Shown piece after piece: positions 14,457 to 22,457 of a stretch of 22,457 nucleotides of DNA. Within the stretch, counting starts at the first letter, position 1, and each line of letters opens with the position of its first letter. The position numbers and the translations under genes are program-made. The notes below the pieces were generated by a model, which worked only from the letters and a program-made list of their open reading frames with translations, had not been told where the DNA came from and searched no databases. The DNA lies in the NCBI GenBank assembly GCA_020024395.1, contig JAHHTV010000004.1:1-22457 (forward strand). Reading direction: 5' to 3'. Source of the DNA: Anaerotignum sp. GTDB lineage: Bacteria > Bacillota > Clostridia > Lachnospirales > Anaerotignaceae.

Positions 14457-15893
14457 TTATTCTGTGATTGCTTCAGTCAATTCTTTTGCAACAACAATGA
14501 TGTTTGTGGTATCTGTTGGAATGATAAATAGTTCTTGATACAAATTGACAAACCAATACAATACAATTTTGTCTGTATTGTCTGCATAATATGCCAAAGC
14601 AATATTTTTTACATCTGCAATTTCTCGTTCTGCAATGCTTTGCTGATACTGCCTGTTTGCAATATCCAATGCATCAATAAATTGTACATTCAATTTTGCA
14701 GTATTTGTTTGTCCCATTTCATAGTTCACTGCATAGCGACGATATTTTTTGACAGAATCATTTCGAATTGTCACTTCAATGGCATGTCTTGCGCCAATTT
14801 GTAGCTGTAATTCTTTTGATAAATACACAGGCAAATTATCAACCACATAATCAAAATAATATACAATTTCATTGCTATTGCTGCTAATATCCGCCAAATA
14901 CACAGCCGTTTTCAACGATGTATCATTCATCAAAAAATCACAGCTAATTTGGTATCCTTCCAGCAATTCTGTTTTTTTACCATCGCTACCATAATTTGCA
15001 TAATTGTAATATTCTAACACACGATTATCTGTATGGTATCTGAAAACCACATCACTATCACTGAATATAAAATCACCGTTATCTTCTTGGTTGCTCCAAT
15101 CCACAGAAAAATTACCAAAAAATCGTTCTGCCGTTTTTTCTAACAGCTGTTGGCTTACATTGCCATTTTGTTCTTCAAATACTGGCTTTTGTTTTAATGT
15201 TTGATATTCATATGGCAAATTTGCCCATTGTGGCAAAAAGAGATTGCGTCGCAATATTCCGGATCCTGTCTTTTGGCTTGTGGATATATACACCATATCT
15301 GACTGTCCTTCCATCAATGTTTGATGCAATATGGGTGCTGTTTTTGTTTTCAAGCCGCTATATAACACACAAGTATTTTCTTTGGAATTGATAAAATACG
15401 CTTTGCTTTCTTCTCCTGCATGTTTTGCAGGTATAATGGTGATATAGTCAAATTGCTCCAAAGCCTGTCCATTTTTTAAGCTGCGTATTTCTGATAAATA
15501 TTCTTCCATTGTAATCATAAAATCGTATTGCATCACAATACAACGGTTTTGGAACAGCTCTTTCCAATCCGCTTCCATCAGTTCTGTACTATTTCCGATA
15601 TTTTCCACCAAAATTTCTCGTAACACATCATTGGCTTGCTGTAATGTTGTACTGGTGCCGACTTTGTCAGGATAATAAACGGAAAAATTGGAACTTCCAT
15701 CACCCACGGCATATCTGGTTGCCAACAAAGCATTTTTTGTCACATCTTCTACACTTTGTTTGGAAAACAACTGTCTTGCCATATAAAAAAAGTTATGACC
15801 GGTTGTTCCTTCCAGCCATAACTGTCCCGTTTGATACACTGCGGTTACAACCAAAGCCACGATGAGAAAATTTGTCATTTTGTATTTTTTCAT
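14457..15893 (-). CDS. yycH: YycH-like regulator of the WalK kinase
   Basis: A 478-aa protein with one N-terminal membrane segment (about 7-25: TNFLIVALVVTAVYQTGQLW) and a long extracytoplasmic domain, as in YycH/WalH. The context confirms the weakly conserved sequence: it lies between a secreted-protein gene and yycI, in the same operon direction as walRK. Segments such as GTSTTLQQANDVLREILVEN and the C-terminal LYQELFIIPTDTTN fit the family pattern. The ATG at 15893 has a modest GCGGTGA site 8 nt upstream. Translation probably follows that of the secreted protein, 28 bp upstream. Confidence 0.82.
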   Translation of the reverse strand: MKKYKMTNFLIVALVVTAVYQTGQLWLEGTTGHNFFYMARQLFSKQSVEDVTKNALLATRYAVGDGSSNFSVYYPDKVGTSTTLQQANDVLREILVENIGNSTELMEADWKELFQNRCIVMQYDFMITMEEYLSEIRSLKNGQALEQFDYITIIPAKHAGEESKAYFINSKENTCVLYSGLKTKTAPILHQTLMEGQSDMVYISTSQKTGSGILRRNLFLPQWANLPYEYQTLKQKPVFEEQNGNVSQQLLEKTAERFFGNFSVDWSNQEDNGDFIFSDSDVVFRYHTDNRVLEYYNYANYGSDGKKTELLEGYQISCDFLMNDTSLKTAVYLADISSNSNEIVYYFDYVVDNLPVYLSKELQLQIGARHAIEVTIRNDSVKKYRRYAVNYEMGQTNTAKLNVQFIDALDIANRQYQQSIAEREIADVKNIALAYYADNTDKIVLYWFVNLYQELFIIPTDTTNIIVVAKELTEAITE

Positions 15894-15921
15894 GTGATAT
15901 TCACCGCTTCTTTATGCTTTT

Positions 15922-16374
15922 TTAATAAGTTCCTGGAAGTGCAATCATGTTTTGCAATTCTTTTTTTATCCGTTGTGGCAAACGTTTTATCACAATCGTT
16001 TGTGAAACCTGTTCATATCCTTCTTTCTGTGCTGTCAAAGTGATATAATTATACCCCATATCCAAATCCACGGTTGCAGAAAAAATCCCCACAGAACTTA
16101 CTGTGACATTTTGTCCATTTGTCACTTGCATATCGCCATTGATATTTTTTCTGCTAACAGAAACCTGTATTTGTGTATTGGGTTTTGCTTCTCCATAAAC
16201 TGTTCTTGAGGCATCAAATGTAGACTCTATTTCTTCTGCCTCCAAATCCAGTCCACTGGTAATTGTAACGGGGGTTGGTGTCATTGTTTGTGCAGCAAAC
16301 ACGCTGACAGGCAAACAAAGCAGCATACCTGTAAGCAACAACAAAAATCCAATTTTATTTCTATGCAGTTTCAT
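15922..16374 (-). CDS. Secreted Ig-like domain protein within the wal cluster
   Basis: A 150-aa protein with a Sec signal peptide: KLHRNK, hydrophobic 8-22 and a VFA-A site giving cleavage after A27. The mature part (about 55-128) has the pattern of a bacterial Ig-like beta domain: TVYGEAKPNTQIQVSV, then VGIFSATVDLDMGYNYITLT and VSQTIVIKR. A basic tail (LPQRIKKEL) ends at ALPGTY. No catalytic motif, lipobox or LPxTG anchor is visible. The ATG at 16374 has GGGAGGTG about 7-9 nt upstream. It sits between walK and yycH and opens a transcript whose promoter has a regulator-box array. A role at the cell surface connected to WalK signalling is inference. Confidence 0.8.
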   Translation of the reverse strand: MKLHRNKIGFLLLLTGMLLCLPVSVFAAQTMTPTPVTITSGLDLEAEEIESTFDASRTVYGEAKPNTQIQVSVSRKNINGDMQVTNGQNVTVSSVGIFSATVDLDMGYNYITLTAQKEGYEQVSQTIVIKRLPQRIKKELQNMIALPGTY

Positions 16375-16407
16375 TGCCAGTCACCTCCCATCTCACACAA
16401 TACCAAT

Positions 16408-16462
16408 ATTATACAACAAAAATATTACAGTTTCATTACAACAGGCTTACAGTTTTTTAACA
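16408..16462 (-). promoter_or_regulatory. Regulated promoter with four 11-bp-spaced WalR/Pho-type boxes
   Basis: Read on the - strand: TGTTAA-N5-TGTAAG-N5-TGTAAT-N5-TGTAAT (hexamers at 16462-16457, 16451-16446, 16440-16435, 16429-16424), then 10 nt, then a perfect TATAAT (16413-16408). The start-to-start spacing is exactly 11 bp throughout. Three of the four hexamers fit TGTWAH and the fourth differs in its last base; a degenerate fifth, TGTTGT, continues the register into the -10. There is no good -35, as expected for a promoter that needs an activator. The known WalR box is TGTWAH-N5-TGTWAH; Pho boxes are similar. The transcript would encode the secreted protein, yycH and yycI. Confidence 0.78.
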
Positions 16463-16498
16463 GCACTGTTTTATATAGATTGCCACAAAAAGTATGTT

Positions 16499-18289
16499 TT
16501 ATTCTGAAGTTTGTTCTTGCTCATACTCTAGTATTGGGCGTTTTTTGGGAAACCACATTGTCATGGTGGTACCTTTTCCATACTCACTTTCTGCTGTCAA
16601 ACGCCCCTTATGGCTTTCCATAATTTCTTTTGCAATGGCAAGCCCAAGCCCTGTACCACCCATCGCACGGCTTCTTGCTTTATCCACACGATAAAACCGT
16701 TCAAAAATACGTGGCAAATCTTCTCTGGAAATCCCCATACCAGTATCTTTGACAGAAATTTTGTACCAATTTTCGTCTTCTGTAATATAGATTTTAATTT
16801 CTGCTTGTTCCAAACTGTATTTGATGGCATTTGTAATGATGTTGTTCACCACTTGCCCCACACGGTCTCTGTCACCAAACACCACAACAGGGTGGTCGCA
16901 AGGCTGAAATAAAAATGTTTGGTTTTTGGCTTCTGCATGAATTTTGTACTGTTTTACCGTTGTTTCTAAATATGCATTCATTTCAATTTCTGTGATATGC
17001 AAACGCACCTGCTTATTATCAAAACGAGATAATTGTAACAAATCTCGTACCAAAAATGCCATACGGTCAGCTTCACTGTCTATGATAGACAAAAACTCCA
17101 TTGCAATTTCTCTATCTTCCAAAGCACCTTCCATCAATGTTTCTGTATAACTTTTTACCGTTGTCAAAGGTGTACGCAATTCATGTGAAACATTGGCAAC
17201 AAATTCTTTTCGCATATCGTCCAATTTTTTTTGTTCTGTGACATCTTGCAAAACCACAACAACACCTTCTATTTCTTCTTTTGTGTTATAGTGTGGTGAA
17301 AATGTGGCATGAATAAACTGTTTACCAACAGGGAATGTCACTTTTTTGGAAGGTTCATCTCCCATATCCAAATACACCCCTGCATTGATATCAAATTTTC
17401 TGATAAAATTTGAAAAATCTATATCCATTTTTTCCACATGCAGCATATCTTCTGCCGCCGTATTGGCAAGCATCAATTCTCCATCTTTTGCAAAAGATAT
17501 CACACCATCGCTCATGTTATGCAATATGATTTCCAATCTATTTTTTTCTTTTGAAATTTCAGACATTGTTTTTCGCAATTCTGCTGCCATATCGTTAAAA
17601 CTACTTGTCAACTGTCCAATTTCGTCATTGCTGCGTACTTCCAAACTTTGTTTGAGTTTGCCCTCTGCCATATTTTTCGCCCCTTTTGTCAATGCCAATA
17701 TCGGCACTGTCAGCGTCTGTGCAAACACATACCCCATCACTGCTGCCAAAAATAAAGCAATGGCAACTGCAATGATAATGGTTTTTGTGGTTTCATTCAA
17801 ACTCGTTTGCATATCCCCTGCATCTAATCTTGTATAAATAATATATGCCACTTCTCCATCTTCTGCTTTCACTGGCATGGCATAACTAAGCCACTCTTTG
17901 AACAACCCAAAAGAGTCTGTGCTTTTTTTACCAGAAGAAAAAGAGGCAGTACCATTCATGCCAGATAATATCGCTTGGTCTGTATATTGTGTATAAGGCG
18001 GTTTTTGTGCCGTTGTACTTGCAATGGTATCGCCTTTGCTATTCAATATGTTGCCTTGTATCCCCATTGCATTTGTCACTGTCTTTTGCAACTTTTCTTG
18101 AAATGTTTCTTCCATTGCATCATCAATGACCTGTTCTTGTATTTTTTCCGCATAAATTTCCAAACGTTGTCTGGATTTGTCAATTTCAATATTTCGTAAA
18201 CTCAACAAAATATACGTACCACTGACAATCATTACAATCAGCACCAAACCCAAATACATGGCAATCAATTTCCATTTTATACTACGCAA
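16499..18289 (-). CDS. walK: Sensor histidine kinase WalK (VicK/YycG)
   Basis: A 596-aa membrane kinase with the full WalK order: TM1 (about 9-31), an extracytoplasmic sensor loop (about 32-168), TM2 (about 170-190), HAMP (about 191-245), PAS (about 250-355), HisKA with phospho-His H369 in ANVSHELRTPL, and an HATPase with N-box NNIITNA (482-488), DTGMGI (515-520) and GGTGLGLAI (544-552). It phosphorylates WalR to control cell-wall metabolism. The start is TTG at 18289, with ACGGAG 9 nt upstream, 18 bp after the walR stop. The tail after the ATPase domain is short and acidic (YEQEQTSE). No terminator is visible after the stop, so some read-through into the next genes is likely. Confidence 0.95.
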   Translation of the reverse strand: MRSIKWKLIAMYLGLVLIVMIVSGTYILLSLRNIEIDKSRQRLEIYAEKIQEQVIDDAMEETFQEKLQKTVTNAMGIQGNILNSKGDTIASTTAQKPPYTQYTDQAILSGMNGTASFSSGKKSTDSFGLFKEWLSYAMPVKAEDGEVAYIIYTRLDAGDMQTSLNETTKTIIIAVAIALFLAAVMGYVFAQTLTVPILALTKGAKNMAEGKLKQSLEVRSNDEIGQLTSSFNDMAAELRKTMSEISKEKNRLEIILHNMSDGVISFAKDGELMLANTAAEDMLHVEKMDIDFSNFIRKFDINAGVYLDMGDEPSKKVTFPVGKQFIHATFSPHYNTKEEIEGVVVVLQDVTEQKKLDDMRKEFVANVSHELRTPLTTVKSYTETLMEGALEDREIAMEFLSIIDSEADRMAFLVRDLLQLSRFDNKQVRLHITEIEMNAYLETTVKQYKIHAEAKNQTFLFQPCDHPVVVFGDRDRVGQVVNNIITNAIKYSLEQAEIKIYITEDENWYKISVKDTGMGISREDLPRIFERFYRVDKARSRAMGGTGLGLAIAKEIMESHKGRLTAESEYGKGTTMTMWFPKKRPILEYEQEQTSE

Positions 18290-18307
18290 TGTTTCACACT
18301 CCGTTTA

Positions 18308-19000
18308 TCAACAATCAAAATAATATCCTACGCCCCGTTTTGTCAAAATATAAGTTGGTTTGCTTGGGTTATCCTCTATTTTTTCACGCAAACGCCTTAC
18401 TGTCACATCTACTGTTCTAACATCTCCAAAATATTCATATCCCCAAACTTTTTCTAAAAGTGTTTCTCTGGAAAAGACCTGTCCTTTTTGTTGTGCCAAA
18501 AATTTCAAAAGCTCAAATTCTCGCAATGTCAAATCAATGGTATGCCCATCTTTTTTCACTTCATATCGCTCCAAATGCAGTAACAGATTGCCATATTTTG
18601 CAGCATTTTCATCTGTTTGGTTTGTTTCTTGCAACGCTGCCACTTTACGCAAATTCGCTTTGACTCTTGCCATCAATTCTCTCACACCAAATGGCTTTGT
18701 CACATAATCGTCTGCCCCCATTTCCAAACCAAGCACTTTGTCCACTTCTTCTGCTCTTGCTGTCAACATAATAATGGGTGTATGTTTTTTTTCTCTGATT
18801 TTGCGGCAAGCCTCATAGCCGTCCATTTTGGGCATCATAATGTCTAGTAATATCAAATCTGGATTTTCCGAAAATGTTTTTGCAACGCCTTCTTCGCCGT
18901 CTGCGGCTGTAATGACTTGGTATCCTTCTTTTTTCAAATTAAATGCGATAATATCTACGATATTTTTTTCATCATCTACAATCAAAACTTTTCTATCCAT
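18308..19000 (-). CDS. walR: Response regulator WalR (VicR/YycF), OmpR family
   Basis: A 230-aa protein. The receiver domain carries acidic D9-D10, phosphoacceptor D53 in [16 protein letters not shown], the Thr of [10 protein letters not shown] and Lys of DDYVTKPFG. The C-terminal OmpR winged helix (about 130-230) includes [33 protein letters not shown] and [13 protein letters not shown]. The [22 protein letters not shown] segment is the signature of WalR/PhoP-type regulators; linkage to yycHI favours WalR. It is first in the cluster, with a promoter at 19039-19067 and AAAGGAG 9 nt before the ATG. Its likely DNA target lies in the array downstream of walK. Confidence 0.95.
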   Translation of the reverse strand: MDRKVLIVDDEKNIVDIIAFNLKKEGYQVITAADGEEGVAKTFSENPDLILLDIMMPKMDGYEACRKIREKKHTPIIMLTARAEEVDKVLGLEMGADDYVTKPFGVRELMARVKANLRKVAALQETNQTDENAAKYGNLLLHLERYEVKKDGHTIDLTLREFELLKFLAQQKGQVFSRETLLEKVWGYEYFGDVRTVDVTVRRLREKIEDNPSKPTYILTKRGVGYYFDC

Positions 19001-19038
19001 ACTCCCCTGCTCCTTTCGGAATAAACGTTCTTTTTTAG

Positions 19039-19067
19039 ATTATACTAAAATTTGTACAAAATGTAAA
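19039..19067 (-). promoter_or_regulatory. Sigma-A promoter of walRK
   Basis: On the - strand TTTACA (19067-19062), a 17-bp spacer and a consensus TATAAT (19044-19039), 38 bp before walR. A good core promoter without a regulator-box array, so basal expression of walRK is likely constitutive. Confidence 0.78.
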
Positions 19068-19140
19068 CAAAACCTATATTTTCAACGAAATACACACGAA
19101 AAAAGTTCCCTTTTTTTCCCATTTTTATATACCGAAACAC

Positions 19141-19170
19141 TTGTTCTTTCTTTTGTATTTATGCTATACT
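19141..19170 (+). promoter_or_regulatory. Extended -10 promoter of the SMI1/KNR4-type gene
   Basis: TTGTTC (19141-19146), an 18-bp spacer ending in TGC, and TATACT (19165-19170). It is divergent from walR. Confidence 0.7.
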
Positions 19171-19192
19171 TTTACAAAAAGGAGGTATTTGT

Positions 19193-19870
19193 ATGACAAC
19201 CGCAAAAGCATTTGTAGAAACTGCATTTCAAAAACTGATAGAACGTGGCTGGGTACTACCTGCACAACTCACGCCTTCCCCCAACACAGAACAACAAATT
19301 GTTGCATTTGAGCAAACATACCATATCAAAATTCCACCTGTATATCATGCGTTTTTACTTTCTTATCAATATCCTTTTTCTGATGGATTAAACACAATTG
19401 TAGACCATTATGGTGAACTTGAACCTCTATGGATATTTCTCCCCACACCCACCATTTCGGATTTAGAAAAAAATTATTTGGAATTACAAGAATTTGCGAT
19501 AAATGCTTTTGACATTTCTCTTGAACATTGTAAGCATCTTTTACCCATTGGTGATTGGGGATATGGTTGGGGGCCATTGTGTATTGACTTATCCAAATCC
19601 AAAACAGATGTCAACATAGATGATGAAAACACATGGCAAGTGGTATGGCTTGACCACGAAGAAGATTGGAAACAATGGGGAACTGACAACAACGGAAAAC
19701 TCATTGGCAGTGCTGCTGCACCCAATTTTCAAACATTATTGGAATGGTATTTCATGGGAGCATTTGAACCTGAATTTGAACAAGAATATCATGTCAAACT
19801 CACAAAAAATTTGCTTTGCAACGAAAGTTTTTTAAAATCTTATTGGGAGGAACGATGGCAAACAAAATAA
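19193..19870 (+). CDS. SMI1/KNR4-family (SUKH-type) protein
   Basis: A 225-aa cytoplasmic protein. The SMI1/KNR4 hallmarks are EQQIVAFEQTYHIKIPPVYHAFLL (about 33-56) and the G-D-W-G-x-G-x-G segment GDWGYGWGPLCIDLS (about 120-134), followed by VVWLDHEEDWKQWG and FQTLLEWY. Many family members are immunity proteins against secreted toxins, others are of unknown housekeeping role. No toxin or secretion gene lies beside it, so it is an orphan here. The ATG at 19193 follows AGGAGG by 7 nt; it has its own promoter and a terminator overlapping its stop. Confidence 0.85.
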   Translation: MTTAKAFVETAFQKLIERGWVLPAQLTPSPNTEQQIVAFEQTYHIKIPPVYHAFLLSYQYPFSDGLNTIVDHYGELEPLWIFLPTPTISDLEKNYLELQEFAINAFDISLEHCKHLLPIGDWGYGWGPLCIDLSKSKTDVNIDDENTWQVVWLDHEEDWKQWGTDNNGKLIGSAAAPNFQTLLEWYFMGAFEPEFEQEYHVKLTKNLLCNESFLKSYWEERWQTK

Positions 19871-19894
19871 AAAAGGGCAAAATCGCCCTTTTTT
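19869..19894. terminator. Bidirectional terminator between the SMI1-type gene and pgi
   Basis: A stem of AAAAAAGGGC (19869-19878) with GCCCTTTTTT (19885-19894) and a 6-nt loop, T tracts on both strands. It starts inside the stop codon at 19868-19870 and lies 4 bp from the convergent pgi stop. Confidence 0.88.
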
Positions 19895-19898
19895 ATAC

Positions 19899-21236
19899 TC
19901 AATCAGCCAATCTTTTTTCCAATTCTGCTTTCATATCTTCAAAGCCAGGTTTCCCTAACAATGCAAACATATTTTTCTTATATGCTTCTACACCAGGTTG
20001 GTCAAATGGATTGATGTCTAATAAATACCCACTGATACCCACTGCTTTTTCAAAGAAGTATACCAAAGCACCAAAATGCCAACTATCCATACGATCCATT
20101 TCGATTACCATATTGGGAACGCCACCATCTATATGTGCCAACATCGTGCCTGCAAATGCTTTGCTATTTACAAATTGCATATCTTTTGCAGAAAGGAAGT
20201 TCAAACCGTCCAAATCGTCTTTGTCAAAAGGTACCAATACGGTATTTTTAGGTTCTTTGCACCAAAGCACAGTTTCAAAGAAATAACGACTGCCTTCTTG
20301 TATAAATTGTCCAATAGAATGTAAATCTGTTGAGAAATTTGCTGCCACAGGGAAAACCCCTTTGCCGTCTTTGCCTTCGCTTTCTGCATACAGCTGTTTA
20401 TACCATTCACCAAAAGATGTCATATGTGGTTCATAATTTGCCAAAATTTCAATGGTTTTGCCATTGCGATGGAAATAATTTCTTGCTGCAGCATATTGAT
20501 AACATTCATTTTGCATAATATCAGGGTTGCTGTATGCTTCTCTTGCCCATGCTGCCCCTTCCATCACTGCATCAATATCAATGCCTGCCACAGCCATTGC
20601 CAACAAGCCTACAGCAGTCAATACGGTAAATCTGCCGCCCACATCATCAGGGATAACAAATGTTTCATATCCTTCTGTATTACACATCGTTTTCAAAGCA
20701 CCCCTTGCTCTGTCTGTGGTTGCAAAAATACGTTGTGCGGCTTCTTCTTTTCCATATTTATTTTCCAACAGTTGTTTGAATATACGAAATGCAATCGCAG
20801 GTTCTGTGGTTGTACCAGATTTTGAAATCACATTCACAGAAAAATCTCTGTCACCCAATATGCACAATATATCGCTCAAATATGCAGAACTGATATTATT
20901 GCCCACAAAATAAATGTCAGGTGTGTTTTTGTTTTTCTGTTCATTATAAAATGGTGTTTTGATAAAATCCAAAGCTGTTCTTGTACCCAAATAAGAGCCA
21001 CCAATACCAATAACAATCAATACTTCACTTTGTTTTTGAATTTTTGCTGCGGCTTCTTTGATGCGTGCAAATTCTGCTTTGTCATAATCTCTTGGCAAAT
21101 CCACCCAACCAACAAAATCATTGCCTTTGCCTGTTTTGTTGTGCAATGCTTCGTGGCATTGACGCACTTCTTGTGCCATTGCCGCAAAGTCTTCTGTGCT
21201 GATTGCATTTGCTTTTACTGTAAAATTGATACTCAT
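19899..21236 (-). CDS. pgi: Glucose-6-phosphate isomerase
   Basis: A 445-aa enzyme that interconverts glucose 6-phosphate and fructose 6-phosphate in glycolysis. Two SIS domains are visible: [18 protein letters not shown] (about 77-94), the phosphate-binding [14 protein letters not shown] (about 138-151), [12 protein letters not shown] (about 200-211), and the active-site His region near the C-terminus. The length is standard for the short bacterial type. The frame extends to 21296, but AGGAGG lies 9 nt before the ATG at 21236, so 21236 is chosen. It follows the LysM-G5 gene by 40 bp with no terminator between, implying a shared transcript of a cell-surface protein and a glycolytic enzyme. 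Confidence 0.96.
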   Translation of the reverse strand: MSINFTVKANAISTEDFAAMAQEVRQCHEALHNKTGKGNDFVGWVDLPRDYDKAEFARIKEAAAKIQKQSEVLIVIGIGGSYLGTRTALDFIKTPFYNEQKNKNTPDIYFVGNNISSAYLSDILCILGDRDFSVNVISKSGTTTEPAIAFRIFKQLLENKYGKEEAAQRIFATTDRARGALKTMCNTEGYETFVIPDDVGGRFTVLTAVGLLAMAVAGIDIDAVMEGAAWAREAYSNPDIMQNECYQYAAARNYFHRNGKTIEILANYEPHMTSFGEWYKQLYAESEGKDGKGVFPVAANFSTDLHSIGQFIQEGSRYFFETVLWCKEPKNTVLVPFDKDDLDGLNFLSAKDMQFVNSKAFAGTMLAHIDGGVPNMVIEMDRMDSWHFGALVYFFEKAVGISGYLLDINPFDQPGVEAYKKNMFALLGKPGFEDMKAELEKRLAD

Positions 21237-21276
21237 GTTCTTTTGCCTCCTCTTGTTTTTTCTCCCCAAATCCTTT

Positions 21277-22389
21277 TTATTGTGTCCCTTTGACAATGAT
21301 TTCTGGTATCGCTTCTTGTGTGATTTCTTTTGAAACCTCTTTTTTCTCTACTTCAAAACCATTGATACGGGTGATTTGTATAGTACTTTGTTTCTGTCCA
21401 TCTTTCCCTTGTTGTATCACTTTTTGGTAACTTGCAGGCTTGTTGTTATCATATTGTGTTTGATATTCTTTCTGCTCTACGGTTGTCAAAACCTGCGTTT
21501 CTACGGCTTTGATAGAAACGATTGGTTCTTGCACTGTAACATTCAATGTTTGTCCCACATGAATTGGCGTTTTTATGGTCATACCCTCATTCATATCCAA
21601 TAATTCTTGTATAGACATTTCATATTCTATGGCGATTTTTTGCAATCCATCGCCTTCTTTTACAGTATGTGTTTTGGTCACTGGTGTTGTGCTTGTCAAT
21701 TTTTCCACAGCACTTTCCACAGATAGTATTTCTTCAGAACTGACAAATTGATTTTGTATTTCCACTTTTTCCAAAAATCCAATTTCTGCATTGGAATTTT
21801 CATCTTGTGGCAAATAAGGTTCTTTTAATTTTTCCAATACTTTGTCTGCCTCTGATTTTGTTGCCAATGGTGCCACAGCCCCACCATCTACAAATATCAC
21901 AGAAGCCTCTACTTTATATGTCACCACACTCTTTAATTTTGGCATCAAATATTCCATTGTGCAAACTTCTTTTTTGTGGCTGTTGTTGATATGCAGTCTT
22001 TTTAGCACAATTTTTTCATTAACTTGTACTTTCGCTCCAATCGCTTCCGCAAGCTGTGCCTCTAATGTTTCTTTGAGTTGGTCTGTTGTCATAGAGGTAT
22101 CTTTCAAAATACCAATGACATTTTCTCCCACAGACACTTCTGTACCATTTTTATGGAAAAATGCAAAAAACAATATCAGCACCAATAACAATACGCCACC
22201 TGCCATGATACCTTTTATTTTCATATCATTTTTTCTGGCTTTATTTGTACGTTGTGACTTTGTACTTCTGTTGCTTTTTGTTCGTTTTTTTGTACGTTTT
22301 GTTTTACGTTCTGTTTCCACATTTCCCGTCCCTTGATATCGTACACGTTCTGCACGTTGCGGGAAATATTCTTTTCGCTTGTTATCCAT
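21277..22389 (-). CDS. Membrane-anchored LysM and G5 domain protein
   Basis: A 370-aa protein: a very basic cytoplasmic head (1-58, rich in Lys, Arg and Thr), one membrane segment (about 59-78), an extracellular linker, a LysM peptidoglycan-binding domain (about 240-284: [14 protein letters not shown], then MNEGM and IHVGQTLNV) and a G5 domain (about 287-365, typified by [13 protein letters not shown] and [12 protein letters not shown]). Many clostridial proteins of this build continue after G5 into an M23 metalloendopeptidase; this one stops at EIIVKGTQ, just where that domain would begin. The ATG at 22389 has AAGGGAG 7 nt upstream. It is a cell-wall-binding protein without a visible catalytic domain. 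Confidence 0.88.
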   Translation of the reverse strand: MDNKRKEYFPQRAERVRYQGTGNVETERKTKRTKKRTKSNRSTKSQRTNKARKNDMKIKGIMAGGVLLLVLILFFAFFHKNGTEVSVGENVIGILKDTSMTTDQLKETLEAQLAEAIGAKVQVNEKIVLKRLHINNSHKKEVCTMEYLMPKLKSVVTYKVEASVIFVDGGAVAPLATKSEADKVLEKLKEPYLPQDENSNAEIGFLEKVEIQNQFVSSEEILSVESAVEKLTSTTPVTKTHTVKEGDGLQKIAIEYEMSIQELLDMNEGMTIKTPIHVGQTLNVTVQEPIVSIKAVETQVLTTVEQKEYQTQYDNNKPASYQKVIQQGKDGQKQSTIQITRINGFEVEKKEVSKEITQEAIPEIIVKGTQ

Positions 22390-22457
22390 CGGAATACTCC
22401 CTTCTTTGTTTCAAAATATACCGATACCATTTTATTTTATGCGATACTGTCATAGAT

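Noticed and set aside
19051..19067. TGTACA and TGTAAA near the walR promoter as a WalR box
   Set aside because: The two hexamers are only 9 bp apart start to start instead of 11, and TGTACA does not fit TGTWAH.
22422..22447. Direct repeat CGATAC spaced 20 bp upstream of the LysM-G5 gene
   Set aside because: Two short hexamers at the window edge are too little to support a regulatory call.

Overview
The window looks like a low-GC, endospore-forming Firmicute of class Clostridia, plausibly Lachnospirales or an Anaerotignum-like relative; I cannot fix the genus. The reasons are spo0A, a walRK-yycHI cluster, a CzrA-type zinc sensor, AGGAGG-type ribosome binding sites, A/T-rich intergenic DNA and frequent GTG or TTG starts. 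All genes look chromosomal. I see no tRNA, rRNA, CRISPR array, insertion sequence or phage gene.

Layout. 1-445 (+): end of an unidentified gene coupled to a small unknown gene. 536-3098 (-): a zinc module, made of a P1B-2 exporter and its ArsR/CzrA sensor. 3161-4985 (-): a LysR regulator and a DegV lipid-binding protein. 5165-6879 (-): a tight four-gene operon of ECF sigma factor, probable membrane anti-sigma factor and two small membrane proteins. 7072-9007: an RpiR/MurR regulator divergent from ksgA. 9052-9393 (-): a small unknown gene, then about 530 bp of T-rich intergenic DNA leading to spo0A (9928-10728, +). 10770-13402 (-): feoA-feoB and a small Nif11-like protein gene. 13543-19000 (-): the wal cluster, in transcription order walR, walK, a secreted Ig-like protein, yycH, yycI. 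19193-19870 (+): an SMI1/KNR4-type protein. 19899-22389 (-): a membrane-anchored LysM-G5 protein followed by pgi.

The most interesting signal is in the 124-bp gap between walK and the secreted-protein gene. There, four hexamers of the type TGTWAN repeat with an exact 11-bp period and end 10 bp upstream of a perfect TATAAT. This is the layout of a promoter activated by an OmpR-family regulator, and the motif fits the WalR box (and resembles Pho boxes). It suggests that WalR controls a separate transcript encoding an envelope protein plus YycH and YycI, the proteins that modulate WalK, forming a feedback loop. Second in interest is the ECF operon. Its sigma gene has no good standard start codon, but has a near-perfect Shine-Dalgarno sequence spaced for an in-frame ATC.
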